Below, piece by piece: positions 53,904 to 62,825 of a stretch of DNA of 64,000 bases (position 1 is the first letter of the stretch; each line of letters opens with the position of its first letter). Made by a program: the position numbers and the translations under genes. Below the pieces are notes generated by a model that was given only the letters and a program-made list of their open reading frames with translations, was not told the origin of the DNA and made no database searches. The stretch is from Bradyrhizobium sp. NP1 (GTDB lineage Bacteria > Pseudomonadota > Alphaproteobacteria > Rhizobiales > Xanthobacteraceae), in assembly GCF_030378205.1 (NCBI RefSeq), contig NZ_CP127385.1:2210001-2274000 (forward strand), in the 5' to 3' direction.

Positions 53904-55640
53904 ATGGAAAGCACCCCCCTGCCGAACGATCCGTCCGCCTATCTTCAGCACCTGATGGAGGTCGGCGAGCAGTCGATGAAACAGTTCGACGATGCCGTGG
54001 CCGCGGCGATGGGTGTCGCCAACGGCGAGCCGACCAACGGGAAGGGGTTTTCGCCGGTCGCCTTCATGGCCGACATGCAGCGCGACTACTTCACCCAGGT
54101 CTGGCGCTTCTGGAACGCGGCTTTCGTGAGGGCGCTGACGTTCGGCGCGGACGCCAGGGTTCAGCCTGCGCGCAGCGACAAGCGCTTCAAGGACGAGGCC
54201 TGGGCCGAGACGCCCTATTACGACCTGCTCAAGCAGTCCTATCTGCTCGCGTCAAAGCAGCTGTCGGAGTATGTCGAGAACGCCCAGGTCGACGAGCGCT
54301 CCAAGCTGCAGCTTCGCTTCTATGCCCGGCAGTTCATCGACGCGATGAGCCCGTCGAATTTTCCCGCCACCAACCCCGACGTCATCCGCACCGCGATCAA
54401 GACCCGCGCCGCGAGCCTCGCCACCGGCATGCAGAATTTCATCGACGATGTCCGCAAGGGACGGATCACGCGCGTCGACGAATCCGCCTTCGAGGTCGGC
54501 GGCAATCTCGCCAACACGCCGGGCGCGGTGATCTACGAGAACGAGCTGATCCAGCTCATCGAGTACACGCCGCAGACCGCGGAGGTGGAGAAGACGCCGC
54601 TTCTGATCGTGCCGCCCTGCATCAACAAGTATTACCTGCTCGATCTCGGCAAGGGAAACTCGTTGGTCGAATATGCCGTCGCCCAGGGCCATCACGTGTT
54701 CCTGATCTCCTGGCGCAGCGCGGTGCCGGAGATCGGCCATCTCAGCTGGGACGACTACCTGACGCTCGGGCCGATCAAGGCCATCGACGTCGTGCGCGAC
54801 ATCGCAGGCGTCGATCGCGTTCATGCGCTCGGCTTCTGCGTCGGCGGCACGATCCTGAGCTGCGCGGCCGCGGTGCTCGCGGCGCGCGGGGAGGACAAAT
54901 TCGTCACCATGACGCTTCTGACCACCATGCTCGATTTTTCCGATCCCGGCGAGATCGGCCTCCTGATCGACGACGCCTCGATCGCGCTGCGCGAAGCGAC
55001 GATCGGGCGCGGCGGCATCCTGCCCGGCAAGGAGCTCGCCTTCACCTTCGGCACGCTGCGCGCCAACGACCTGATCTGGCGCTATGTGGTCGACAGCTAT
55101 TTGAAGGGCGCATCGCCCGACGCCTTCGATCTGCTGTATTGGGATTCCGACAGCGTCAGCCTGCCGGGGCCGATGTATTGCTGGTACACCCGCAACGCGT
55201 ACTTGCGGAACATCCTGCGCGAGCCCGGCAAGACCACGCAATGCGGGGTGCCGGTCGATCTTTCCGCGGTGAAGGTGCCGCTCTACGTGCTGGCCTCGCG
55301 CGAGGACCATATCGTGCCCTGGAGGAGCGCGTTCCGCTCCAAGGACCTCATGGGCAAGGAGCCGCGTTTCGTGCTGGCGGCGAGCGGCCATGTCGCCGGC
55401 GTCATCAATCCGCCCGCCAAGAAGAAACGCAGCCACTGGCTCAACGACGATCTCAGCAGTGACGCCGAGGGCTGGCTCGCGAAAGCGCAGGAAAGGCCGG
55501 GAAGCTGGTGGCCGGACTGGGATGCCTGGATGAAGCGCCATTCTGCCGGCACCATTCCAGCGCCGACGCAGCCCGGCAATGCGAGCTACCGGACCATCGA
55601 GCCGGCGCCGGGCCGCTACGTCAAGCAGAAATCGAACTAG
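53904..55640 (+). CDS. phaC: Class I poly(3-hydroxyalkanoate) synthase PhaC
   Basis: A 578-residue synthase that polymerises (R)-3-hydroxyacyl-CoA into storage granules. The lipase-like box G-F-C312-V-G-G carries the catalytic Cys, with Asp in SREDHIVP and His in SGHVAGV. The N-terminal PhaC domain (about 90-260) is intact and length is typical. GGAGG precedes ATG 53904. No phaR, phaA or phaB gene is adjacent. The hairpin element at 55637 begins on the stop codon. Confidence 0.94.
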   Translation: MESTPLPNDPSAYLQHLMEVGEQSMKQFDDAVAAAMGVANGEPTNGKGFSPVAFMADMQRDYFTQVWRFWNAAFVRALTFGADARVQPARSDKRFKDEAWAETPYYDLLKQSYLLASKQLSEYVENAQVDERSKLQLRFYARQFIDAMSPSNFPATNPDVIRTAIKTRAASLATGMQNFIDDVRKGRITRVDESAFEVGGNLANTPGAVIYENELIQLIEYTPQTAEVEKTPLLIVPPCINKYYLLDLGKGNSLVEYAVAQGHHVFLISWRSAVPEIGHLSWDDYLTLGPIKAIDVVRDIAGVDRVHALGFCVGGTILSCAAAVLAARGEDKFVTMTLLTTMLDFSDPGEIGLLIDDASIALREATIGRGGILPGKELAFTFGTLRANDLIWRYVVDSYLKGASPDAFDLLYWDSDSVSLPGPMYCWYTRNAYLRNILREPGKTTQCGVPVDLSAVKVPLYVLASREDHIVPWRSAFRSKDLMGKEPRFVLAASGHVAGVINPPAKKKRSHWLNDDLSSDAEGWLAKAQERPGSWWPDWDAWMKRHSAGTIPAPTQPGNASYRTIEPAPGRYVKQKSN

Positions 55641-55801
55641 TGTCTCGATTCCGAAGTTCGCATCATTCTGCGGGTCCCTCGTTTGCGAACTTCGGAATCG
55701 AAGGACACTAGCAACTTATCACACTAGTGTGGCTTTGGTTCAGAAGTCCGCATGACGAACTCGCAGCGACAATGATGCGGACTTCTGAACCGCCACACTA
55801 G
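55637..55801. repeat. Variant copy of the bipartite hairpin element
   Basis: Hairpin 1 (55637-55711): outer CTAGTGTC/GACACTAG and 17-bp inner stem ending TTCGCA/TGCGAA. Linker CAACTTATCA. Hairpin 2 (55724-55801): outer CTAGTGTGGC/GCCACACTAG and 17-bp inner stem GGTTCAGAAGTCCGCAT with its exact complement. Layout, linker (AGCAA-TTAT) and loop borders match the copies at 46074-46540, but about half the stem bases differ, each with a matching change on the partner arm. The phaC stop codon is inside the first outer arm. Confidence 0.9.
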
Positions 55802-55852
55802 CGTTCCGGCGAGTCCCCGAGGCGGAAAAATTTCCGTGTGTGGAAGCCCGCC

Positions 55853-56701
55853 TCAAGAGGCCCCGAATTCTCCCCTGTGTTCTTCTGAGAACACGTGGGC
55901 ATAGAGGTTGGCGATCCACTGCTTGCCTTCCTGCGTGACCCGCAGATAGCGGAGTGCGTCGCCGATATAGGGGCGGACGGCGTGCCAGAAGAAAGCCGGA
56001 TACGCTGCCCGCAAATCATCGGGAGTTTGGTACCCGAGCCTCTTGTTCGCGCCGGTTTCCCGAAATTCGGCAAACAACGCCGACGTCTTCCGCAGATAGT
56101 CAATGTCGGCCAATTGACCGATCAGATCCGCGGCACGAAGCAAGCCTGGATAATCTGCCGAGCTGGTATGCTGCTCGTCCTCCGGCACCGGGAAGCGCGT
56201 GTGCTCGATGTTTGCCTCGATTTCTCGCGTATCGATGTTGGTCAAGCTCCCTTTGCCGAAACGCTCGCGGACAAAGAGTTTCGAACGCGTGACATGATAT
56301 GGGGTCAAGGATGCGTCCGTGGCTCCCGCCGGTATGGGCACGAGATCACCTTGTTCGCTACAGACATATTGCCCTTCGCGATCGCCCCGGCAGACCCCCC
56401 GTACATAGCCGATATCGTGGCATAGAAGCGAAATCATAAAATGGAGCCAGTCGCGCGGGCTGACGCCGCCCTCGCTGGTGTGTTTTCCAAGCAAAATCTC
56501 CTGGCCGACCAACGTAACCATGATGGTGTGATTCATGTCGTGGTAGGCCGCATCACTATTGGCAATATTCTCCAAAGCGAGGCGTCCAACAAAACCAATG
56601 ATGTCCGGATAGGCTGGATCCAGGACTCCATAGATCAGGCGGTACTTGCCTTTTAGCTCCTCGACAAACGCTTGGATCACAATCTGAGTGGGATTGAACA
56701 T
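55853..56701 (-). CDS. HD-domain metal-dependent phosphohydrolase
   Basis: A 282-residue protein with the HD superfamily pattern: AAYHDMNHTI, then LLCHDIGYVRG (HD pair), and a later Asp in LRAADLIGQL. Such proteins hydrolyse phosphate esters of nucleotides or unknown metabolites. The ATG at 56701 is favoured; sequence further upstream is low in conservation and lies opposite the amine oxidase leader. Its 3' end is about 50 bp from the hairpin element. Confidence 0.8.
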   Translation of the reverse strand: MFNPTQIVIQAFVEELKGKYRLIYGVLDPAYPDIIGFVGRLALENIANSDAAYHDMNHTIMVTLVGQEILLGKHTSEGGVSPRDWLHFMISLLCHDIGYVRGVCRGDREGQYVCSEQGDLVPIPAGATDASLTPYHVTRSKLFVRERFGKGSLTNIDTREIEANIEHTRFPVPEDEQHTSSADYPGLLRAADLIGQLADIDYLRKTSALFAEFRETGANKRLGYQTPDDLRAAYPAFFWHAVRPYIGDALRYLRVTQEGKQWIANLYAHVFSEEHRGEFGAS

Positions 56702-57044
56702 AACTATCTCCGATCCGCGAATGCTATTCGGTTCGAGCCGCCCATCCTGCACCCTAATCGCTGCTATGAGATAGGAGCTTTTGGCCCCCGAACGGTCACG
56801 CCGGTGTCCGCATCCGTTGTCGGCTTGCAGGGGTGGAGCGGACAATACCGTGCGTGAAGCGCCAGATTTATGAGGACACCCCTTGGATGGCGCGCATCTC
56901 CTCGTCCTTCTGCCGCGCGCCTCGCCCGACGCATCAAAAGCGCGTGTGGCGCGGCCCCGCACACGATGCGTTTTCTTGACAGTGCGAGCGTTGGCGGCTT
57001 CTTCTCTCATCCCGCGGCGTGGGCCGTGCGGTGGGCGAACCGTC
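56702..57044. other. 343-bp divergent intergenic region
   Basis: It separates the HD-domain gene (minus) from the amine oxidase gene (plus). Open frames extend into it from both genes, but they lack motifs. No clear operator or hairpin was recognised; promoters for both directions must lie here. Confidence 0.45.
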
Positions 57045-58640
57045 ATGCAAGGCGAAGCTGCAGTCGTCAGGCGACGTGATCTGTTGTCGCTGATCGGGGC
57101 GATGGCCGGCAGCGCTGCGATGTATCACGCGATGACGAGCCTCGGATTCGCGTCGGAATCGCCTTACAGCGGCCCGGTCAGGCTCGATGGCGACCCGAAG
57201 GGCGCTTCGGTGCTCGTGCTCGGCGCCGGCCTCGCCGGCATGACCGCGGCGCTCGAACTGCGCAAGGCCGGCTACAAGGTCCAGATCCTCGAATTCAACG
57301 ACCGTGCCGGCGGACGAAACTGGACGCTGCGCGGCGGCGACCGCTACACCGAGCTCGGCGGGTTCAAGCAAACTTGCGAGTTCGAGGAAGGGCTCTACAT
57401 CAACCCCGGTCCGTGGCGGATTCCCTATCACCACACCGCGCTGCTCGACTATTGCCGCCGCTTCGGCGTCGCGCTCGAGGCCTTCATCCAGCTCAACCAT
57501 AACGCCTATCTGCATGCCACGCGCGCCTTCGGCGGCGCGCCGCAACGCATCCGCGCGGTGCGCGCGGACTTTCAGGGCTCTGTCGCCGAGCTGCTCGCCA
57601 AGGTGACGCAGCAGGGGCGGCTCGATGAGGCTGTCTCCCGCGAAGACAAGCAGATGCTTTTGGAGGCGCTGCGCTCCTGGGGCGCGCTCGATCGTGATTT
57701 CCGTTACAGGTCGAACCTGGCGTCGGCGGAGTTCCGCGGCTATGCCAGGGATCCCGGCGGCGGGCTGTCGGCGCCGCCGCTGCCCGGCGAGACGCTCGAT
57801 CTGTCGGAGATCCTGCAATCGCGGCTCTGGCGCTATTTGCAGAGTTTCGCCAACTACAATTTCCAGACCACGATGTTCCAGCCGGTCGGCGGCATGGACG
57901 CGATCGGCAAGGCCTTTGCGCGGGAGGTCTCTGACCTGATCCGCTATAACGCCAAGGTGACGCGGATCCAGCAGGATGACCGCGGCGTCGTCGTAAGCTT
58001 CATCGACACCAAGAGCCCTGCCACCGTGCAGCAGGCGAAGGCCGACTGGTGCGTCTGCACCATTCCGCTGTCGATCCTCAGCCAATTGCCGGTCGAGGTG
58101 AATGCGGCGATGAAGGCGGCGATCGACGCGGTGCCCTATGCCGGCTCGGTCAAGATCGGCCTGCAGTTCAGGCGGCGGTTCTGGGAGGAGGACGAGGCGA
58201 TCTATGGCGGCATCTCCTATACCGACCTGCCGATCCGGCAGATCGCCTATCCCAACACCGGCTTTAACCGGCAGGGCCGCGGCGTGCTGCTCGGGGCTTA
58301 CCTGTTCGGCGGCGCCAATGCCTACGAGTTCACCGCGATGACGCCGGCCGAGCGCGTCGCGCGCGCGGTCGAGTTCGGCGCCGCCATCCATCCACAGTAC
58401 AGAAACGAATTCGAGACCGGCGTCGCGGTCGCCTGGCATCGCGTGCCCTTCGTGCTCGGTTGCAGCGGCGACTGGAGCGACGAGGCGCGGGCCAAGCACT
58501 ACCGCAATCTGTGCGAGATCGACGGCCGCATCGTGCTGGCGGGCGAGCATGCGTCCGCACTGCCGGCCTGGCAGGAAGGCGCGATCCTGTCCGCGCTCGA
58601 CGCGATCACCCGCCTGCACCAGCGCGTGATGAGGGCGTGA
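57045..58640 (+). CDS. Exported FAD-dependent amine oxidase family protein
   Basis: A 531-residue flavin amine oxidase. The N-terminus holds a Tat-like signal (VVRRRDLLSLIGAMAGSAAM), then the FAD fold VLVLGAGLAGMTAALELRKAG and a GGRNWTLRGG motif. The C-terminal FAD site is RIVLAGEHASALPAWQEGA. Folding with FAD in the cytoplasm fits Tat export. The stop overlaps the start of a cytochrome c gene (TGATG), and an exported RidA gene follows. Substrate unknown; L-amino acid or polyamine oxidation is plausible. Confidence 0.87.
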   Translation: MQGEAAVVRRRDLLSLIGAMAGSAAMYHAMTSLGFASESPYSGPVRLDGDPKGASVLVLGAGLAGMTAALELRKAGYKVQILEFNDRAGGRNWTLRGGDRYTELGGFKQTCEFEEGLYINPGPWRIPYHHTALLDYCRRFGVALEAFIQLNHNAYLHATRAFGGAPQRIRAVRADFQGSVAELLAKVTQQGRLDEAVSREDKQMLLEALRSWGALDRDFRYRSNLASAEFRGYARDPGGGLSAPPLPGETLDLSEILQSRLWRYLQSFANYNFQTTMFQPVGGMDAIGKAFAREVSDLIRYNAKVTRIQQDDRGVVVSFIDTKSPATVQQAKADWCVCTIPLSILSQLPVEVNAAMKAAIDAVPYAGSVKIGLQFRRRFWEEDEAIYGGISYTDLPIRQIAYPNTGFNRQGRGVLLGAYLFGGANAYEFTAMTPAERVARAVEFGAAIHPQYRNEFETGVAVAWHRVPFVLGCSGDWSDEARAKHYRNLCEIDGRIVLAGEHASALPAWQEGAILSALDAITRLHQRVMRA

Positions 58641-59038
58641 TGGCGAGTCCTGCCTGGAACCTGCTTTTCGCCACCTCGCTGGTGCTGTCAGGCACGACGG
58701 CGGCACAAGACAACGACCGCACTTTCTCGTCCGGCTACAAATTCGTCGAGATGACCGGCGAGGAGCTGTTCGCCAATGTCTGCCAGGGCTGCCACATGCC
58801 CGATGCCGCGGGCGCGGCCGGCGCCGGCAGCTATCCGTCGCTGGTCGCGAACCGCAATCTCGGGGTGAGCGGCTATCCGATCTATCTCGTGATCAACGGC
58901 CGCCGCGCCATGCCGCCGTTCGGCGACATGATGACGGACGGCCAGATCGCCGCGGTGGTGAATTATCTGCGGACGCATTTCGGCAACAGCTACCAGGACG
59001 TGGTGACGTCGAAGGACGTCGCCGACGCCCGCCATTGA
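58640..59038 (+). CDS. Exported class I cytochrome c
   Basis: A 132-residue monohaem cytochrome with a signal peptide (ending near TTA-AQ) and haem site CQGCH. The Met ligand is probably in AMPPFGDM. It starts within the amine oxidase stop codon, so it is the likely electron acceptor of that flavoenzyme. The exported RidA gene follows 14 bp downstream. Confidence 0.87.
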   Translation: MASPAWNLLFATSLVLSGTTAAQDNDRTFSSGYKFVEMTGEELFANVCQGCHMPDAAGAAGAGSYPSLVANRNLGVSGYPIYLVINGRRAMPPFGDMMTDGQIAAVVNYLRTHFGNSYQDVVTSKDVADARH

Positions 59039-59052
59039 AGGGGAGGGGTTTT

Positions 59053-59547
59053 ATGAAATGGACGATGATCGGGCTGGCCGGCGCGCTTGCAGCGGCGAGC
59101 CTCGCTGCACCGGCTGCGGCCGAGATTGTCAGGCATCCGATCCCGAACTCGAGCTTTCCGATCGCGCAGGCCGTGCAGGTCCCGCCGGGCGCCACGGTCA
59201 CCTATGTCAGCGGCCAGGTGCCCCCGCTCGTCAGCAAGGACGCCGATCCTTCGTCGGTGCAGGCGTATGGCGACACCAGGACCCAGACCGTGGGCGTGCT
59301 CAACCGGATCAAGGCGATCCTCGAAAGCCTCGGGCTCTCGATGGCCGACGTCGTCAAGATGCAGGTGTTTCTGGTGCACAGCGCGGCGGCGCCGATGGAT
59401 TTCAAGGCCTTCATGGAAGGCTACACGCAATTCTTTGGCGGTAGCCAGCCCAACCTGCCGGCGCGCTCGGTCGTCGGCGTGGCGTCGCTCGCCAATCCCG
59501 GCTTCCTGGTCGAGATCGAGGTGGTCGCCGCCAAGGAGACGAAATAG
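59053..59547 (+). CDS. Exported RidA-family protein with catalytic Arg
   Basis: A 164-residue RidA-fold protein with a clear signal peptide (MIGLAGALAAASLAAPAAA-EI), which is unusual for this mostly cytosolic family. R138 in PARS matches the catalytic Arg of imine-hydrolysing RidA, and VEIEVVA follows. GGGGAGG precedes the ATG. As third gene of the amine oxidase operon it would hydrolyse imines formed by the oxidase in the periplasm (inference). Confidence 0.85.
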   Translation: MKWTMIGLAGALAAASLAAPAAAEIVRHPIPNSSFPIAQAVQVPPGATVTYVSGQVPPLVSKDADPSSVQAYGDTRTQTVGVLNRIKAILESLGLSMADVVKMQVFLVHSAAAPMDFKAFMEGYTQFFGGSQPNLPARSVVGVASLANPGFLVEIEVVAAKETK

Positions 59548-59684
59548 GCAAGCAAGGAAGCGAAGCAAGCGGGCAGCGAAATCGGCGACGATGCCCTGCA
59601 AAATTGACAGGGTCTTGCACCTTGCCAAGCGGTTTCATCCGGTCTGAAATCCCTTCATCAAAAGCCGGCACCATGGAGGGCGCG

Positions 59685-61115
59685 ATGCAACGACGAGAGC
59701 GGCGAAGGCTTCCCACGATCTCCCTTGTCTGCGCACTTGCGTCGTTTCCGTTCGCAGCAGGTGGCGCGCTCGCCGAAGATCTGACCCCGCAACAGCAGCT
59801 CGCGCACGACATCTACAAGGAGCTGCTCGAGATCGACACCACGACCGCGACCGGCGACACCAACCGCGCCGCGCAGGCGGTCGCCGCGCGCCTGAAGGCG
59901 GCTGGCTTCCCCGACGCCGACGTGCAGGCGTTCTCGCCGGCGCCGCGCAAAGGCAACCTGGTGGCGCGGCTGCATGGCAGCGGTGCACGCAAGCCGATCC
60001 TGCTCGTCGCCCATCTCGACGTCGTGCCGGCCAACCGCGAGGACTGGTCGGTCGATCCGTTCAAGCTGATCGAGAAGGACGGCTATTTCTACGCGCGCGG
60101 CTCCGGCGACGACAAGTACATGGCGGCGGCCTTCGTCTCCAACCTGATCCGCTACAGGCAGGAGGGCTACAAGCCCGATCGCGACATCATCGTGGCGCTG
60201 GAGACCGACGAGGAGATCCTTGACCGCGACGGCCTCGGCATCCAGTGGCTGATCAAGAACCACCGCGACCTGATCGACGCCGAATTCGCGCTCAACGAGG
60301 GCGGCGGCGTCGGCCTGAAGGACGGCAAGGCGATCCGCAACAGCATCCAGACCAGCGAGAAGGTCTCGGTCTCCTTCCAGCTCGAGGTCAGGAATTCCGG
60401 CGGCCACAGCTCGGTGCCGCGCAAGGACAACGCGATCTATCATCTCGCCGACGGGCTGGCGCGGCTCGCGAAGTTCGATTTCCCGCTGCATCTCAACAGC
60501 ACGACGCGCGCCTTCTTCACCCGCTCCGCGCAGTTCGAGAACGCGCAGACGGGTGCCGACATGCGCGCGGTCGCCGCCGACAAGCCGGATCCCGAAGCCG
60601 CCGCGCGGTTGTCGGCGAACGCCGGCTACAACGCGCAGCTCCGCACCACCTGCGTCGCGACCATGCTGCAGGGCGGCCACGCGGTGAACGCGCTGCCGCA
60701 GTTGGCGACCGCCCAGGTCAATTGCCGCATCATGCCGGGCGAGCCGGTCGACGAGATCAAGGCGACCATCGAGCGGGTGCTCGCCGACGACCAGATCAAG
60801 GTCAGCCAGATCGACAAGGCGGTCCTGAGCGAGCCTTCGGCGCTGAACGAGGAGATCATCGGTCCGATCGAGAAGCTGTCGCGCGAATTCTGGCCCGATG
60901 CGGTGGTGGTTCCGGTCATGAGCTCGGGCGCCACCGATGGCAGCTACCTGCGCAACGCCGGCATCCCGACCTACGGTCATTCGGGCCTGGCCAACGACAT
61001 CAACGACATCCGCGCCCATGGCAAGGACGAGCGGGTTCCCGTGACGTCGTTCTACCAGGGCAACGACTATCTCTATCGGCTGGTGAAGCTCTTGGCCGGC
61101 GGGGGAACCAAATAG
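59685..61115 (+). CDS. Exported M20-family metallopeptidase
   Basis: A 476-residue zinc peptidase or deacylase. A signal peptide (LPTISLVCALASFPFAAGGALA) precedes the catalytic domain with HLDVVP, GSGDDKYMAA, DEEILD and NEGGG metal-site motifs. A dimerisation domain (about 220-340, NSGGHSSVP) follows. Family members hydrolyse dipeptides or N-acyl amino acids. ATG 59685 has GGAGGG upstream. It follows the RidA gene by 137 bp and may have its own promoter. Confidence 0.86.
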   Translation: MQRRERRRLPTISLVCALASFPFAAGGALAEDLTPQQQLAHDIYKELLEIDTTTATGDTNRAAQAVAARLKAAGFPDADVQAFSPAPRKGNLVARLHGSGARKPILLVAHLDVVPANREDWSVDPFKLIEKDGYFYARGSGDDKYMAAAFVSNLIRYRQEGYKPDRDIIVALETDEEILDRDGLGIQWLIKNHRDLIDAEFALNEGGGVGLKDGKAIRNSIQTSEKVSVSFQLEVRNSGGHSSVPRKDNAIYHLADGLARLAKFDFPLHLNSTTRAFFTRSAQFENAQTGADMRAVAADKPDPEAAARLSANAGYNAQLRTTCVATMLQGGHAVNALPQLATAQVNCRIMPGEPVDEIKATIERVLADDQIKVSQIDKAVLSEPSALNEEIIGPIEKLSREFWPDAVVVPVMSSGATDGSYLRNAGIPTYGHSGLANDINDIRAHGKDERVPVTSFYQGNDYLYRLVKLLAGGGTK

Positions 61116-61178
61116 GATATTCGCGAGCGTTTGACGACCGCGATCGCTGGAAACGCCACCGGCACTGCCTAGATAAAG

Positions 61179-61204
61179 GCTAGTGGAAACCACTAGCTTT
61201 TCTT
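61179..61204 (+). terminator. Terminator after the M20 peptidase gene
   Basis: GCTAGTGG-AAA-CCACTAGC, a perfect 8-bp stem with a 3-nt loop, followed by TTTTCTT. Confidence 0.85.
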
Positions 61205-61230
61205 GATGCCGTGTTTCAGGAGGCGCTTTC

Positions 61231-61698
61231 ATGATCCTGAAAGCCATTTCCGCATGTCTGGTCGGCGCGGCCCTGCTGGCGGCGGCGAGCCCGTCGCGGG
61301 CCGAGGACTACCGCGCGGACGAGTATCTCAGCCTCGATCCGTCGCAGGCGCTGCTGTCGCCGAAGCCGCTCGGGCCGCCGAGCGAGTTCGCGCCGGTGCC
61401 GGTAGAGGCGAAGGCCGACCACGCGGCCGAAGCCGCGCAGGCACCGGCGCAGCTGGCTGTCGCGCCGAAGGTCGTCGTCCGCAAGACGACGAGGCCCGTG
61501 CATGTCGCGCGCGAGAAGCCCGCCCGTCCTGCCCGCGATAAGCCTGTGCGCCTCGCCCGGGAGAAGCCGCGCGCGCCGGCGACAAGCCATGTCGCGCGGC
61601 GCCACACCAACCCGCTGGATGCGCAGGCCTTCGACACCCGCATCCAGACCTGGCCTTGCCGGAGCGGCGGCATCTGCAACTGGAAGCCGGCCGAATAG
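61231..61698 (+). CDS. Exported basic protein of unknown function
   Basis: A 155-residue protein with a signal peptide (ISACLVGAALLAAASPSRA-ED). The middle part is low in complexity, with Arg-Glu-Lys-Pro repeats (AREKPARPARDKPVRLAREKP). The conserved-looking end WPCRSGGICNWKPAE holds two Cys that could form a disulfide. No enzyme family was recognised. Confidence 0.65.
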   Translation: MILKAISACLVGAALLAAASPSRAEDYRADEYLSLDPSQALLSPKPLGPPSEFAPVPVEAKADHAAEAAQAPAQLAVAPKVVVRKTTRPVHVAREKPARPARDKPVRLAREKPRAPATSHVARRHTNPLDAQAFDTRIQTWPCRSGGICNWKPAE

Positions 61699-61715
61699 CG
61701 TGATGGTCGCGACAT

Positions 61716-61757
61716 CTTGATGGCGCAAGTCTTGATCTTGATGGCGCAAGTCTTGAT
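61716..61757 (+). repeat. Tandem direct repeat, 2 x 21 bp
   Basis: Two exact 21-bp copies start at 61716 and 61737; the core is TTGATGGCGCAAGTC. They lie between the basic protein gene and the aldo/keto reductase gene, about 130 bp upstream of the latter. Confidence 0.85.
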
Positions 61758-61882
61758 CGCCGCCATGCCGGGCGGGCAAACTGCTGGTGGCGATTCCGCC
61801 ACCCCCTTCATTTCATCCCACCTTTGCTTGAGATGATGTCGCCGGCGTGCGTTTCGGCGTCGGAAAGCTTTCAGGAGTATTC

Positions 61883-62701
61883 ATGGACAATCTGCAAACG
61901 CAGGGCATCAGCCTGCCGCGGCTCGGGCTCGGCACCTTTCGCATGCAGGGCGACACCTGCCGCGCCGCGGTCGAGAGCGCGCTCGCGCTCGGCTACCGCC
62001 ATATCGATACCGCCGAGATGTATGCCAATGAGGAGCCGATCGGCGCCGCGATCGCCGCGTCCGGCCTCGCGCGGAGGGAGCTGCATGTCACCACGAAAGT
62101 CTGGCACGAGAATCTCGCGCCCGACGCGATCCGCCGTGCCTTCGATGCCAGCCTCGACAAGCTGAAGCTCGATCATGTCGATCTCTATCTCGTGCATTGG
62201 CCGTCGAAGGGCATGAACCTGCCCGCGATCTTCGAGACGCTCATGAAGCTAAGGGAGCAGGGGCGCACCCGCGCCATCGGCGTTGCCAATTTCACCACCG
62301 CGCTGCTCAAGACCGTGGTCGAGGAGATCAGGGCGCCGATCGCGTGCAACCAGGTCGAGTATCACGTCATGCTCGACCAGACCAAACTGCGCCACTATCT
62401 CACCGCCCATGCGATTCCGCTGGTCGCGTATTGTCCGCTGGCGCAGGGCCGCGTCGCCTCCGACGAGACGTTGATTGCGATCGGCAAAAAGCACAATGCG
62501 AGCGCGGCGCAGGTCGCATTGAAATGGCTGCTCGACCAGGACGGCGTCGCCGCGATCCCGAAGGCCTCGCGCCGCGAGAGCCAGCAAGCCAATCTCGACG
62601 CGCTGAAGGTCAAGCTCGACGACGATGACCGGAAGAAGATCGCCGGCCTCCCGAAGGACCGGCGCTGCGTCAATCCCGCCTTCGTGCCGGCGTGGGACTA
62701 A
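61883..62701 (+). CDS. Aldo/keto reductase
   Basis: A 272-residue NADPH-dependent reductase of the 2,5-diketogluconate reductase type. The catalytic tetrad is visible as D (HIDTAEMY, with Tyr), Lys in VTTKVWHENL and His in YLVHWPSKG. The cofactor loop has IPKASRRES. TTCAGGAG precedes the ATG. The following hairpin at 62771 ends the transcript. Confidence 0.9.
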   Translation: MDNLQTQGISLPRLGLGTFRMQGDTCRAAVESALALGYRHIDTAEMYANEEPIGAAIAASGLARRELHVTTKVWHENLAPDAIRRAFDASLDKLKLDHVDLYLVHWPSKGMNLPAIFETLMKLREQGRTRAIGVANFTTALLKTVVEEIRAPIACNQVEYHVMLDQTKLRHYLTAHAIPLVAYCPLAQGRVASDETLIAIGKKHNASAAQVALKWLLDQDGVAAIPKASRRESQQANLDALKVKLDDDDRKKIAGLPKDRRCVNPAFVPAWD

Positions 62702-62770
62702 ATGGAGCGTGATACGGCCAGCGTGTCATCGCGAGGAGCGACCTAGCACCAAAGAAGACCTGGCACCAAA

Positions 62771-62798
62771 GAAAATGGCTCCGCGAGGAGCCATTTTC
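62771..62798. terminator. Bidirectional terminator between convergent genes
   Basis: GAAAATGGCTCC and GGAGCCATTTTC form a perfect 12-bp stem around GCGA. Each side carries A/T runs, so it can serve both the aldo/keto reductase (plus) and the small gene at 62826 (minus). Confidence 0.8.
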
Positions 62799-62825
62799 CC
62801 GTTGTGTCGGCCTTGGTAGTCGATC

